64,000 bases of DNA from NCBI RefSeq assembly GCF_002795265.1, contig NZ_CP024870.1:62001-126000 (forward strand), read 5' to 3'. The DNA comes from Spiroplasma clarkii (lineage in GTDB: Bacteria; Bacillota_I; Bacilli_A; Mycoplasmatales; Mycoplasmataceae). The notes under the pieces were generated by a model, which was given only the letters and a program-made list of their open reading frames with translations, did not search any database and was not told the DNA's origin. Of this stretch, positions 25,407 to 33,673 are shown piece after piece (position 1 is the stretch's first letter; each line of letters begins with the position of its first letter). The position numbers were made by a program, and so were the translations under genes.

Positions 25407-26345
25407 ATGCCAAAAATATATGCTATTTCACTTAATCCAGCTATTGATTATGTGCTAAAGTTTAAAGAGCTTAAATTAGACAAAACAAATCGCCCATATC
25501 AAACTGATATGTATGCTGCTGGAAAGGGAATTCACATTTCATTGCTTTTAAATGAATTAGAGTTTGAAAATGAATCAATAGTTTTTTTAAATGGGCATTT
25601 TGCTGATTTTTTTATACAAGATTTAAAAGCAAATCATGTCAAATATCAAAAATTTTCAACTAATGGAGAAATTAGAATCAACTTAAAATTAATAGATCAA
25701 TTCCAAACAGAATGTAGTGTTCCCGGTCCTGAAATTAGTGCTAGTGAATTTGAAAAATTACTTGCTTATCTTAAAGAAGTTATTCAGCCAGGAGATTATG
25801 TGGTGGCTTCTGGAAGCTTACCAAGTAATTGCCCAACTGATGTATATCAAAAAATTGGTATTGCCGTTAAACAAAATGAAGGTCATTTTGTGGTTGATGC
25901 TTATGGAGAAAGTTTATTGCAAGCATTACAAACAAAACCATTTTTAATTAAGCCAAACCTGGATGAGTTAGAACAAACATTTAAAGTTAAAATTACCACA
26001 GAAAAACAGTTATTTGAATATGCTCAAAAACTAATAGATCTTGGTGCTCAAAATGTTTTATTATCAAGAGGTGAAAAGGGTGGAGTTTTAATCAACCAGC
26101 ATTCAATAGTAACTTGTGGAATTTACCAATGGGGTAAAAAACTTGAAAATGCTGCAGGAGCTGGTGATAGCATGTTGGCTGGTTTTATTGTCAAATATAT
26201 TAATACCAGTGATTTTAATGAGGCTTTAAAATTTTCAGTGGTTTGTGGTAGTGCTACTGCTTATTCAAGCAGAATTGCTTCAAGGGAGTTAATTGATGAA
26301 TTAAATCAAAAAAATCATTTAATGGAAACTAAAAAATTAGTTTAA
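25407..26345 (+). CDS. fruK: 1-phosphofructokinase or tagatose-6-phosphate kinase (PfkB family)
   Basis: 312-residue PfkB-type kinase that phosphorylates a ketohexose phosphate to the bisphosphate for aldolase. N-terminus SLNPAIDYV and glycine-rich AAGKGIHIS match FruK/LacC proteins; the catalytic Asp254 lies in GAGDSMLAGF. The Asp-Tyr pair in PAIDYV is more FruK-like. LacA and LacB at 49.3 kb need a LacC somewhere, so tagatose-6-phosphate kinase activity is a real alternative. SD GGGGG lies 10 bases before ATG 25407; the gene stands alone between terminators. Confidence 0.82.
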   Translation: MPKIYAISLNPAIDYVLKFKELKLDKTNRPYQTDMYAAGKGIHISLLLNELEFENESIVFLNGHFADFFIQDLKANHVKYQKFSTNGEIRINLKLIDQFQTECSVPGPEISASEFEKLLAYLKEVIQPGDYVVASGSLPSNCPTDVYQKIGIAVKQNEGHFVVDAYGESLLQALQTKPFLIKPNLDELEQTFKVKITTEKQLFEYAQKLIDLGAQNVLLSRGEKGGVLINQHSIVTCGIYQWGKKLENAAGAGDSMLAGFIVKYINTSDFNEALKFSVVCGSATAYSSRIASRELIDELNQKNHLMETKKLV

Positions 26346-26348
26346 GCT

Positions 26349-26370
26349 AAAGCACTCACAAGTGCTTTTT
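26349..26370 (+). terminator. Terminator after the pfkB-family gene
   Basis: Stem AAGCACT / AGTGCTT with loop CACA and a T run, four bases after the stop. Confidence 0.85.
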
Positions 26371-26716
26371 AATTTAAAAAAAGTTTAAGATTTTTTGAAA
26401 AAAAGGCAAATGTCTTGTTATTATATCTATGTATCAATTATCAATTAAATTAAGTTGGATAAAGAGTAATAATAATGTAGATTAACTGGACTTAGGATGG
26501 CAAAACAGTTAATTCCCTGATGTGACCTAAAACATCAAAAAAACAAATTAATAAAATGATATATGTTTTTTGCATAGTTATTTTCGTTTGAAGATTTAAT
26601 TAATGTATCAATTTACTATTATTGTGTAACTTATTTACTTAGGTAAACTTATTCAAAAAAACTAGATGTTATTTTGAAATGAGTTGTAAACACAATAAAG
26701 TTGAAAGGAAACTAAT
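26371..26716 (+). other. Gene-free 5' region of a lipoprotein gene
   Basis: 346 bases without a convincing frame on either strand. An AT-rich promoter-like stretch (TTATTATAT near 26417) is followed by a compact, possibly structured segment at 26481-26536 (listed separately) and then unstructured AT-rich sequence up to the ribosome site GAAAGGAAAC before the lipoprotein ATG. Confidence 0.5.
26481..26536 (+). ncRNA. Candidate structured RNA with two hairpins and complementary loops
   Basis: Hairpin 1 is a perfect 8-bp stem ATTAACTG (26481-26488) / CAGTTAAT (26506-26513). Hairpin 2 is GATGT (26519-26523) / ACATC (26532-26536). The loop of hairpin 1 contains TTAGG (26492-26496) and the loop of hairpin 2 contains CCTAA (26526-26530), an exact complement. 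A kissing loop is therefore possible. Downstream, ATGTTTT (26563-26569) could pair with AAAACAT (26529-26535), which would break hairpin 2. It does not match a riboswitch consensus I know. Confidence 0.35.
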
Positions 26717-28132
26717 ATGAAAAAATTACTTAGTTTAATAAGTGCCATAGGATTAGTGGCAGGAACTACAGGGCAAATCGTGTCTTGTGGTGATGGTGAA
26801 AAAGAAAAACCAGCTGAAGAACCAAAACCAGAACCCGCTAAAAAAGAAAAGCTAAACATTAGTGGACTAGTGATTAGTGCAAATGATAATTACGGAAAAA
26901 TCACAAAAAGCATTAAAGCAATGGCTGAGAAAAATTATAAAGGAAAAGCTATTAACATCAAATTTACTGTTAAAGACAGTTCACAAAATGTCGTAATTGT
27001 CAATGAAGATTTTGTAGCTAAACCTGGACAAACCTTCACATTTGTTATTGAAGGAAAACTTGATGGAGTGGCATTAGAACCAGCTACTTATACTGTTAAA
27101 GATGCAATTACAAAAATTGAAGACATATTCAAAACTGGTTTTGAAGTTACAGTAAACTCTAGAGTTTCAGAGGTTAGAGGTAAAATTGAAACTGCAATTA
27201 AGGAAAAAGTTAAAGACGCAGCTATTAAAACAGATTACGATATTGAAATTAAAGATGATAATGGTGGATTAATAACTAAAAACACTACTGTTAAAGTCTA
27301 TGCAGTTAAAGATAGTGCACTTTTAAGTGGTCAAGTATCTTTGAAAATTACTGATAAAAGAGTTGAACTATCAAGTCTTAAATTCGGTGAGGTAGCTGAA
27401 GGACTTAGTTATGAAAAAATCTTAGGGGTATTTAAAATTGCAAAATTAAGTGGTGAAATTGGTAAAGACTTTATTGTTGAAATTACAAGAAAAGATACTG
27501 ATGTGAAATTTGATGGCTTCTATGAAAGTGTAGCCTTAGATCAAATTAAAATCACTGCAAAGGAAAGTGCAGAGTTTAAAGGAGAAACTACATTGGTAGT
27601 TGCAGAAAGTAAACCTGAACCAGCAAATCCAGATAAACCAACTAGTCCTGAAACTGAACAACCTCAACCAGACAAACCATCAGGTCCTGAAACTGAACAA
27701 CCAACAAACCCTGGAACAGATCAAAATCAACCTGAAAAACCTACTAGTCCTGAAACTGAACAACCTCAACCTGAAAAACCATCAGGTCCTGAAACTGAAC
27801 AACCAACAAACCCTGGAACAGATCAAAATCAACCTGAAAAACCTACTAGTCCTGAAACTGAACAACCTCAACCTGAAAAACCATCAGGTCCTGAAACTGA
27901 ACAACCAGCAAACCCTGGAACAGATCAAAATCAACCTGAAAAACCTACTAGTCCTGAAACTGAGCAACCTCAACCTGAAAAACCATCAGGTCCTGAAACT
28001 GAACAACCAACAAACCCTGGAACTGATCAAAATCAACCTGAACAACCAGCTTCACAACAAGGACAACCAACTCAAGTTGATCAAGCATCAAATCAAACAT
28101 TAGGAGATAGCAATACTGCTCAAGCAAATTAA
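26717..28132 (+). CDS. Surface lipoprotein with C-terminal Pro/Glu/Thr repeats
   Basis: 471 residues. Lipoprotein signal peptide ends at Cys24 (QIVSC), so the mature protein is lipid-anchored outside the cell. A Lys/Pro/Glu linker leads into about 270 residues of beta-rich sequence that I do not recognise. Residues 308-443 are four copies of a 34-residue repeat (PTSPETEQPQPEKPSGPETE plus QPTNPGTDQNQPEK), ending in a Gln/Asn/Ala-rich tail. The stalk-like repeat suggests an exposed surface protein; no function can be assigned. RBS GAAAGGAAAC precedes ATG 26717. Confidence 0.85.
   Translation: MKKLLSLISAIGLVAGTTGQIVSCGDGEKEKPAEEPKPEPAKKEKLNISGLVISANDNYGKITKSIKAMAEKNYKGKAINIKFTVKDSSQNVVIVNEDFVAKPGQTFTFVIEGKLDGVALEPATYTVKDAITKIEDIFKTGFEVTVNSRVSEVRGKIETAIKEKVKDAAIKTDYDIEIKDDNGGLITKNTTVKVYAVKDSALLSGQVSLKITDKRVELSSLKFGEVAEGLSYEKILGVFKIAKLSGEIGKDFIVEITRKDTDVKFDGFYESVALDQIKITAKESAEFKGETTLVVAESKPEPANPDKPTSPETEQPQPDKPSGPETEQPTNPGTDQNQPEKPTSPETEQPQPEKPSGPETEQPTNPGTDQNQPEKPTSPETEQPQPEKPSGPETEQPANPGTDQNQPEKPTSPETEQPQPEKPSGPETEQPTNPGTDQNQPEQPASQQGQPTQVDQASNQTLGDSNTAQAN
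27638..28045 (+). repeat. Four tandem 102-bp repeats inside the lipoprotein gene
   Basis: Units 27638-27739, 27740-27841, 27842-27943 and 27944-28045 encode the 34-residue repeat and differ by only a few bases, mostly single substitutions (for example T/A in QPTNPG/QPANPG, and GAC/GAA in the first unit). Each unit itself contains two copies of PETEQP. The length is a multiple of three, so copy changes would keep the frame. Confidence 0.95.
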
Positions 28133-28166
28133 TTGAGAAAACACTTAATTTTTTAATTAAAAAAAT

Positions 28167-28215
28167 AGTAACAACCCACTCATAATCTATTGTTTTTCAA
28201 CAATGGGTTGCTACT
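28167..28215. repeat. Long inverted repeat, possible terminator without T run
   Basis: AGTAACAACCCA (28167-28178) pairs with TGGGTTGCTACT (28204-28215) with one mismatch; an inner ATTGTT/AACAAT stem extends it. There is no T run directly after it, so function as a terminator is uncertain; mRNA 3' end protection is another possibility. Confidence 0.5.
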
Positions 28216-28269
28216 GACTAAGAATTTTAAAAATTGAGTACTATTGTATTAACACAAAAACCCGTTAGT

Positions 28270-28346
28270 GAACATCTAAAGTAAAATTGTCTCAAGATAA
28301 TTAGATCTTGTTATCACAATTGTATTAAGAGATGTTCTTTTTATTT
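28270..28346 (+). terminator. Large segmented-stem terminator
   Basis: Three nested stems: GAACATCT/AGATGTTC, AATTGT/ACAATT and CAAGAT/ATCTTG around a six-base loop, followed by TTTTTATTT. Overall a hairpin of almost 70 bases. Confidence 0.7.
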
Positions 28347-28444
28347 AAACTATAAATACAAGTAAATGCCAAGATAATTTGTCATAATCTGGTGGTTTGA
28401 TTTTTTAAAATTTTGGATTAAAATAATGTAAAGGAATGATGGAA

Positions 28445-29440
28445 ATGGACTACAAAAAAAGTTTGAAAAAAATAAAAAGATATCATTACAACTGATTTAA
28501 CATAACAATTATGATAATTCTTTTTCCCATTGTTTTAATCTTGTCAATTATTTGCTCCATAGCATTTGTGCCATATTTATTTAAATACACAAGAAGTGGA
28601 AAGTATAATGGTGTTGAATTTAATACCTATGAACATTTACTCTATGACTTGAAAGTAAAAAAAATTGAGAATTTTAATATTAATGAAAATCAAATTAAAG
28701 AGTTTAATATTGGACCTACAAATGAACTAATTAGTGCTTTAATGGTGAGAAATAAAGATTCAAAAAAATGGGTAATTGGATTGCATGGTTTTAAAAGAAA
28801 CAAATATATGGGTTTAAGAAATGTCTTTCACCTTTATGATAAAGGCTATAACATTGTTTGTTTTGATGGGTTTGCCCATGGCTTGACTTATGGCAAATAC
28901 TCAGACTTTGGTTTGACAAACTCCAAAGTATTAAATGATGTTATTATGTGATTAAAAAACACCTATGAGGTGGAAGAGATTGGGGTTTTTGGTACAAGCA
29001 TGGGGGCAACAACCTCATTATATTTTGCTAAAAAATATTATGAAAAAAATAAAGTTGACTGGTTAATTGCAGATTGTCCCTTTACTCAGGCAGTACCTCA
29101 AATTAGATTTTTCTTACAAAAATACTTAATAATTCCATGATGATTAATGTCACTGGGGATTAACCGAAACTTTAGAAGATATGCAAAATTAAATATTAAA
29201 GATGTTGATCTATTAAAAGAGGATAATGACATTAGTGATTTAAAGGTTTTGTTTATTCATGGTAAAAAAGATGACTTTATTATGTATAACAATTCTCTGG
29301 TTTTATATCATTTAAAAAGCCTTACTGAAAAAACAAAACAAAGTGAAATAATCTTATATGACAATGCAAAGCATTCTAGCTCAATGCATAAAAATTTAGA
29401 TGATTACATCTATAAAACCCTGGATTTTATCAGTAAATAA
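28445..29440 (+). CDS. Membrane-anchored alpha/beta hydrolase
   Basis: 331 residues with one N-terminal membrane anchor (about residues 24-47, rich in Ile/Leu/Phe) and an alpha/beta hydrolase fold. The nucleophile elbow is GTSMGA, the acid likely in HGKKDDF and the His in AKHSSS. The block GLHGFKRNKYMG corresponds to the oxyanion strand. ATG 28445 is preferred because AAGGA lies nine bases before it; ATG 28439 is an alternative with too short a spacing. Family members include esterases and peptidases of the YqkD/FrsA-like type; the substrate is unknown. Confidence 0.82.
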
Positions 29441-29451
29441 AACATTTAGCT

Positions 29452-29478
29452 AAACCATACCAAGTAGTATGGTTTTTT
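29452..29478 (+). terminator. Terminator after the hydrolase gene
   Basis: Stem AAACCATAC / GTATGGTTT with a six-base loop and T run, 11 bases after the stop. Confidence 0.88.
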
Positions 29479-29519
29479 ATTTAACAGTAAATATTTAGAG
29501 ATCTCACTTGATTAGGTCA

Positions 29520-29571
29520 TTTTAAAGTATTTTAAATTCTTTTAAACTTTTTTAAACTTTTGGTTTACAAT
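29520..29571 (+). promoter_or_regulatory. 10-bp phased operator (TTTTAAACTT) and promoter of the PTS gene
   Basis: Four units at 29520, 29530, 29540 and 29550 (TTTTAAAGTA, TTTTAAATTC, TTTTAAACTT, TTTTAAACTT), then GG and the -10-like box TACAAT (29566-29571). Arrangement and spacing match those at 25327 and 42355. Confidence 0.65.
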
Positions 29572-29672
29572 AAAACTAAGGAGATATTTTCATAATTAAG
29601 TATATATAAATAAAAATTATTGCAAATTCTCCAAAATAGATAAATGAGTTTTCTCATAAAGGAGGTATCTAA

Positions 29673-31850
29673 ATGAGTAAGGATTCTAAGCAAATTGTTA
29701 CCCTTGTTGAAATTTCTCAACAAGTTGGTGGTGAAAACAATGTTAAAGATGTTTATCATTGTGCAACCCGAATGCGTATCACATTAAATGATAGCACACT
29801 TGCAAATCTTGAAAATTTAAAAGCAATCCCCATCATTAAAGGTGCATTATTTGCCAATGGAGAATTGCAACTAATTATTGGGGCAGAAGTTTCTAGATTA
29901 ACTTCAGATTTTAAAAACTATTTAAATAAAACAACAACTAAACCAAATAATGGAGGTTTTGTAGTTAATGCTCAAACAGATACTAGCAAATTTTCAATTT
30001 GAAAAAAATTGTTAAAATCTGTATCAGCAATATTTGGTCCCTTGATTCCATTTTTGATTGGGGTGGGGCTAATTTTAGCACTACAACAGCTATTATATCG
30101 AGCAGGAGCTGTGGTTATTCCTGATTATGGCAATATGACTTTAGGAGTTGATTATAACCTCTTTGATTATATTTTAGATGTCATTGCAGGAACTGGGTTT
30201 AAAATGATGGGAGTTATTGCCATGTGATCTACTGTTAGATATTGTGGTGGTAAAACTCCAACTGCACTTGCCTTAGGATTGATTATGATTTCACCAGTCC
30301 TAATTGGAGGTGGAGTCTTAATGTTTTCAATTGGAAACTGAGATATTAAAGTTGGTCCTTATTACTCAACAATGTTGGTTTTTATTGTTATGGGAGTTTT
30401 AGTGGCCTATGGCCAAAAAACCTTAGAAAAATACTTGCATCCAGTTGCCAACTTTATTTTAAATCCCTTAGCAACCTTATTGGTTGGGGGTTTGCTAGCA
30501 TTCTTTGTCATGGGACCAATTATGGGAATTGTTGAAAATGCAATGTTAGTTGCTTTTAACTGATTTATGACTCTACCAATTGGGATTGGAACTATGATTG
30601 TAGGATTAACTTGACAACCACTTGTGGTTTTAGGTGTTCACAATATCTTGTTCTTTGCAGCTGTTACTGCCATGAGTTCAGGACCATCTCTTTTCTTAGC
30701 AGCAGCATTTGCAGCTGCTTGAGCACAAATGGGAGCAACTATCGGAGTTGCTTTAAAATCACAAAAAAATATTGATAGATCTGCAGCAATTGCTGCAGCA
30801 GTACCTGGAATTATTTCAGGACCAACTGAATCTTGTATTTATGCAGTTAACTTACCTAAAGGATTACCATTTATTACTGGAACAATTGCTGGTGCAATTG
30901 GAGGTTGATTAATTGGAATCTTTGGAGTTGATTTAGATAATCTAGCTGGTCTTGGAGGAATTGTTGGTTTCCTAGCATATACTGATGACTTAGTTGCTGC
31001 AATTTTAATAGACCTAGGTTCATTTGCTTTAGGAATTGGTTTAACTTATTTACTATGAGTTGAACATAAATCTGAAAAATTACTTGCTTTAAAAACACTA
31101 AAATATTTAAACAGTGTTAAATATTTTGCAAGCAAAAATGATTTTCAAGCAATTGCAGCAAAAAAATCAATCAAAAAAATTCTTGGTAATAGAAAAAATC
31201 TAGACCTTGCAAATGAATTAAAAACATTACAAAGTCTAGCTAATGGCTTACAATCTGTAGATAGTGAAGCTTGCGAGCTGATTAAAAATTTTACAAAAAA
31301 TTACGACGCACTAAAAACTGATAAAGACTTTAGACAAAAATTGAATAATAAGTTAGTAAAAATTGAATCTCCACGTCAAGCAAATGTTAATAATACTTAT
31401 GAAGCTATTAAAAAAGATATTGTTAACTTAAAACAGCTTGCACCTGCAGCTAAGGCTTATGGTAAACTTACTGCAAGAAATGAAAATTTAGATTTTACTT
31501 TAAATCGTCTTTTACAAATTAAGGCAACCAAACAAGCTAAACTAGATGCCAAATTGCAAAAACAATTGGCAAGTCTTGGTGGTGTTGATGAAAAAACCAA
31601 AATGATGATGACAAATCTTGAAAGTTGAAAACAAACTAGAATTAATGATTTAAATCAAAAAATTTTAGATACACAAAAATCAATGGATGAGAAAGAAAAA
31701 CTTTTACAAACAGAGATTTCAAATCATTATGGTATCTTGGTAAAACAACTTGAAGAATTTGAAAAAATAACAAATGAAAACTTAACAGAATTTAAAAACA
31801 GATTCTTCAATGATTTACATGATAAGGAAATTAAAGCAGAACGTATTTAA
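29673..31850 (+). CDS. PTS EIIBC, beta-glucoside/sucrose family, with coiled-coil C-terminal extension
   Basis: 725 residues. An N-terminal EIIB domain has the phosphorylated Cys30 in HCATRMRI; the EIIC membrane domain spans about 110-455 and has GPTESCIYAVNLPKG (383-397) where the family has G-[IP]-T-E-P. Residues from about 460 on are not membrane-embedded: a charged, Lys/Leu/Asn-rich stretch of roughly 260 residues, probably helical and partly coiled coil, with no EIIA motif. The sugar is not determined; trehalose, sucrose and beta-glucosides all use this family. RBS AAAGGAGG precedes ATG 29673. It stands alone and ends at a strong terminator. Confidence 0.85.
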
Positions 31851-31870
31851 GCAAAGTTAATTGCTTAACA

Positions 31871-31898
31871 AAAACCCCTTGCCGAGCAAGGGGTTTTA
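31871..31898. terminator. Bidirectional terminator between the PTS gene and the exonuclease gene
   Basis: Perfect 12-bp stem AAAACCCCTTGC / GCAAGGGGTTTT with loop CGA. T-rich on both strands, so it can end the convergent genes on either side. Confidence 0.9.
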
Positions 31899-32852
31899 TT
31901 ATTTTTCTTTCACTTGTTTTTTTCTTTCATTGATATTTTTTTCACATTCAACTTTTTGTTTTTCAGCACGTTCTTCAATAACTTTTGTGAAAGCTCACAT
32001 TTTCTCTCTTTTTAAAAATCCCATAAAACGAACATAGTTCACATTAAGCGGTTTAAAGTTAACTCTACCAATGTCTACTGTTTTTAAAATACGGGCAATC
32101 TTTTTGTTCAGAAGGACTTGATCTTGTGCTTTCAATAACTTTTGCTTGTGCTCTTCAGGAAATTCATGAATATTTTTATACATATTTTCTACACATCCGT
32201 ATTTTGTCACTAACTTTACTGCCGTACTAAAATGCATTCCTCGAATACCTTTGATGTTATCAGAATGGTCTCCAATTAAACTCTTCATATCTGGTATTTG
32301 ACAAGGACGACAACCATATTTTTCTAAAACTTCTTTTTCAGTTACTATTTCTTTTTTTGCCTTTTTTGATTGTTGTGAAATAACATTTACATTTTTTGAA
32401 ACTAATTGATAGGTGTCTTTATCATTTGAAATAATATCAACATCATAACCTAATTTAACAGCAATCCTACTGATTGTACCCATAATGTCATCACCCTCAT
32501 ATTTAGATTTTTCATATCAAGGAATGTTTGCTGCAGTTAAAAAGTCTCTAACTAATTGCATTTGGGGTACTAAATCACAAGGGGTGTCCTTTCTTGTGGC
32601 TTTATATGCTGGATATAATTCTTTTCTTCAGCACTCTTGGCCAACATCAAAAGTTACAATAACTGTATAGTATTCACCACTATCAATCATTTCTTGGATT
32701 TTGGCTACAAAAACATAGACAGCATTAATTAAAATACCATTACGGTTTGTGGCTATTTTTTTTCTTTTTAAAGAACCATAATAACCCTTATGCAACAGGT
32801 GGTAACCGTCGACAAGAACTATTTTTTTCCTTTCTTCTTGTTGTGTAGACAT
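31899..32852 (-). CDS. Stand-alone 5'-3' exonuclease (PolA N-terminal-like)
   Basis: 317-residue protein like the 5' nuclease domain of DNA polymerase I, which removes RNA primers and flaps during replication and repair. Metal-binding blocks visible: LVDGYHLLHKGYYG, FDVGQECWR, YEGDDIMGT, ISNDKDTYQL and the helix-hairpin-helix part IGDHSDNIKGIRG. No polymerase domain follows. Three TGA Trp codons are read through. It lies 15 bases downstream of yigZ on the same strand, so the two are probably cotranscribed; it converges on the PTS gene. Confidence 0.9.
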
Positions 32853-32867
32853 ACTAGTTTTTCCTTT

Positions 32868-33458
32868 CTAAAAATATGCTTGAGATTGATAGATAATTTC
32901 ACAATAACTTTTTATTGCTGCTAAAAAACTTAAATCAGTAATTTTAAAATCAAAAATTACTCAATCATCTTCAAATAATTTATTTAGATCTATAATTTCA
33001 AGATTGTTTAAAGTATTAGTAATAAATTTAATTTGTGAAATTTTGAATTTTATTTTGACATGGAATAACAATTGTAGTTCTCGAACCAATACATCTTTTA
33101 ATAATTGAATGGCACCATTACTGTAAGCTCTTTGTAAGCCTCCAGTTCCAAGTTTAATGCCCCCATAATATCTAACACAAAAAATAACTACATTTGTGAG
33201 TTCATTAACTTGTATTAACTTTAAAAGTGGTTCCCCAGCAGTTCCAGTAGGTTCCCCATCATTGTTATAACCATAATTGTTATTTTCTAAACCAATTTTG
33301 TATGCTCAACAATTATGTCGAGCACTTGTGCTTTTATGTTTTTTAATAAAGTTTTCTAATTCAGTCTTGGTATTAACTATACCAATGTAAGTAATGAACC
33401 TTGACTTTAAGATGACTTCTTCAAACATATAAACCTTGTTTTCTTGAAGAACTTTCAT
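32868..33458 (-). CDS. yigZ: YigZ/IMPACT-family protein
   Basis: 196-residue protein of the YigZ/IMPACT family. The core block ending in NNDGEPTGTAGEPLL and FCVRYYGGIKLGTGGLQRAY is diagnostic. The molecular function in bacteria is not settled; a link to translation is known for the eukaryotic IMPACT protein. Start ATG is preceded by GAAAGGGA on the minus strand. It is the first of two minus-strand genes, with the exonuclease. Confidence 0.88.
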
Positions 33459-33673
33459 ATAAAATCCCTTTCATTACAATAATATTCTACCTTTTTTCCT
33501 GTCAAAATGAAAGAGACATAATGAGTTTTTATTATTTTTAATAAAAAAATGCTCAAAAATAAGTAAAACAATTTAGATGAGAAGTTATCTAAAAATTGAG
33601 TAAAATACGGAATTTGGTTCTGAATTTAAGTCATTTTTGGTAATAAAATGAAAGCGGAAAAGAGGAAAAAAAT

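Larger units (their letters stand above)
28133..28444 (+). other. Gene-free intergenic region with two long hairpins
   Basis: 312 bases between the lipoprotein and the hydrolase. No coding frame is supported. It contains the inverted repeat at 28167-28215 and the large terminator at 28270-28346, followed by AT-rich sequence with TAAAAT-like promoter boxes near 28415. Confidence 0.6.

Noticed and set aside
26481-26536. Purine/2'-deoxyguanosine or preQ1 riboswitch
   Set aside because: The conserved core bases of those classes that I know are absent; kept only as an unclassified structured RNA candidate.
27638-28045. Regular tandem repeats as a possible CRISPR array
   Set aside because: Units are contiguous 102-bp coding repeats with no distinct spacers and no cas genes nearby.
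27600-28103. Long Leu/Asn/Gln-rich frame inside the lipoprotein repeats
   Set aside because: It is a shifted reading of the 102-bp repeats; the real frame has a signal peptide, lipobox and ribosome site.
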